Source of the DNA: Alphaproteobacteria bacterium
GTDB taxonomy: Bacteria > Pseudomonadota > Alphaproteobacteria > ATCC43930 > CGMCC-115725
NCBI GenBank assembly: GCA_017353855.1
Contig: JAFMSA010000172.1
Span: forward strand, 1-7,739
DNA length: 7,739 nucleotides
Reading direction: 5' to 3'
Of this stretch, positions 6,948 through 7,739 are shown one piece after another (within the stretch, counting starts at the first letter, position 1; each line of letters opens with the position of its first letter). The translations under genes were made by a program, and so were the position numbers. The notes beneath the pieces are model-generated. The model was not told the origin of the DNA and made no database searches. It saw only the letters and a list, made by a program, of their open reading frames with translations.

Positions 6948-7739
6948 GTGAATGCCTTACGAACCCTCCTGTTCGCGGTAACCGCCGTTGCCGCAATCGG
7001 CTTTGGCGCACGGGCCGCCGAGATCTCGGGCGCCGGTGCCACCTTTCCCTACCCGATCTACGCCAAATGGGCGGAAGCCTACGCGGCGAAGACCGGGCTC
7101 AAATTGAACTACCAATCGATCGGTTCGGGCGGCGGCATTAAGCAAATCACCGCCAAGACGGTCGATTTCGGCGCTTCGGACATGCCGCTGAAGCCGGAAG
7201 TCCTCGCAAAGGACGGCCTTACCCAATGGCCGATGGTCATGGGCGGTGTCGTGCCAGTGGTTAATGTGCCGGGAGTCCAACCCGGTCAGATCAAGCTCGA
7301 CGGCAACCTGGTCGCGGACATTTACCTCGGCAATATAACGAAGTGGAATGACCCCGCGATCGCCGCCCTCAACAGCGGATTGAAGCTGCCCGACCTGGCC
7401 ATTGCGCCGGTTTATCGGTCCGATGGGTCGGGCACGACGTTCATCTTCACCCACTTCCTCTCACAGGTAAGCCCGAAATGGAGGGAGCAGGTCGGCGAGA
7501 ACACATCGGTCGAGTTTCCCACCGGGATCGGTGCCAAGGGAAATGAAGGTGTCGCGGCCATGACCGGCCGCACCGTCGGTGCGATTGGCTACGTCGAGTA
7601 CGCCTATGCCAAACAGAATAAGCTGACCTACGCGCAGATGCGCAACAGGGACGGCACATTCGTCTCACCGACGAGCGCAGCCTTCCGTGCCGCAGCTGCA
7701 AACGCCGATTGGGCCAAAGCGCAGGACTTTTATCTCCTG
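6948..7739 (+). CDS. Phosphate ABC transporter substrate-binding protein PstS (3' end cut by window)
   Basis: PstS binds inorganic phosphate in the periplasm and hands it to the PstCAB importer. The first 264 codons are present; relatives run to about 340-350 aa, so roughly 80 are missing. Residues 1-23 form a Sec signal peptide ending ARA|A, with no lipobox Cys, so it should be a soluble periplasmic protein. The phosphate-pocket residues of E. coli PstS all align with a constant offset of 22: Thr32-Phe33 (GATFPYP), Ser60 (IGSGGG), Asp78 (FGASDMPL), and Arg157, Asp159, Ser161, Gly162, Thr163 (RSDGSGTT). Later motifs KGNEGVA and IGYVEYAYAKQ are also typical. I chose the GTG at 6948 because GGAG lies 6 bases before it; the in-frame ATG at 6936 has no ribosome site, and it supplies part of that GGAG. 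The Pho box at 6859-6876 predicts phosphate-starvation control. pstC, pstA, pstB and phoU may follow outside the window. Confidence 0.96.
   Translation, partial: MNALRTLLFAVTAVAAIGFGARAAEISGAGATFPYPIYAKWAEAYAAKTGLKLNYQSIGSGGGIKQITAKTVDFGASDMPLKPEVLAKDGLTQWPMVMGGVVPVVNVPGVQPGQIKLDGNLVADIYLGNITKWNDPAIAALNSGLKLPDLAIAPVYRSDGSGTTFIFTHFLSQVSPKWREQVGENTSVEFPTGIGAKGNEGVAAMTGRTVGAIGYVEYAYAKQNKLTYAQMRNRDGTFVSPTSAAFRAAAANADWAKAQDFYLL

Overview
The window is GC-rich DNA with high third-position GC, GTG starts and Shine-Dalgarno (SD) sites. The gene families point to a Gram-negative proteobacterium, most likely an alphaproteobacterium. This is inference from composition and families; no rRNA or other taxonomic marker is present. 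Four genes are well supported, one small gene is plausible, and the rest is intergenic or decayed sequence.

Left part (1-844): there is no clearly coding sequence apart from a small minus-strand ORF (456-683, 75 aa). It resembles the short Arg/Glu-rich helical hypothetical proteins common in Rhizobiales.

Minus-strand transporter operon (845-3913): a fused two-domain permease (GTG start at 3913) is followed, after 9 bases or fewer, by an ABC ATPase with a C-terminal AAA-associated domain. Both belong to the nitrate/sulfonate/bicarbonate (NitT/TauT) importer class. No periplasmic binding protein is encoded here, so the substrate is open. A good sigma70-like promoter lies at 4012-4040. The leader between it and the start codon can form two adjacent hairpins, one with most of the SD in its loop.

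Middle (4041-5056): 4041-4370 holds nothing recognisable. The stretch 4371-4956 carries protein-like sequence that jumps between two reading frames and looks like a frameshifted, decayed gene.

Plus-strand right part (5057-7739): an OprB-family outer-membrane porin (454 aa with signal peptide) is followed by a 526-base gap and then pstS, the periplasmic phosphate-binding protein of the Pst importer. pstS runs off the right edge after 264 codons. A near-consensus PhoB box lies 71 bases before the pstS GTG start, with a -10-like element at the spacing expected for PhoB-activated promoters. pstS is therefore probably the first gene of a phosphate-starvation-induced pst operon. The porin could supply outer-membrane permeability, but it has no convincing Pho box of its own.

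I found no CRISPR array, tRNA, rRNA, complete mobile element or evidently novel defence or metabolic system. The most interesting items are the Pho box, the orphan transporter pair with its structured leader, and the frameshifted ORF.
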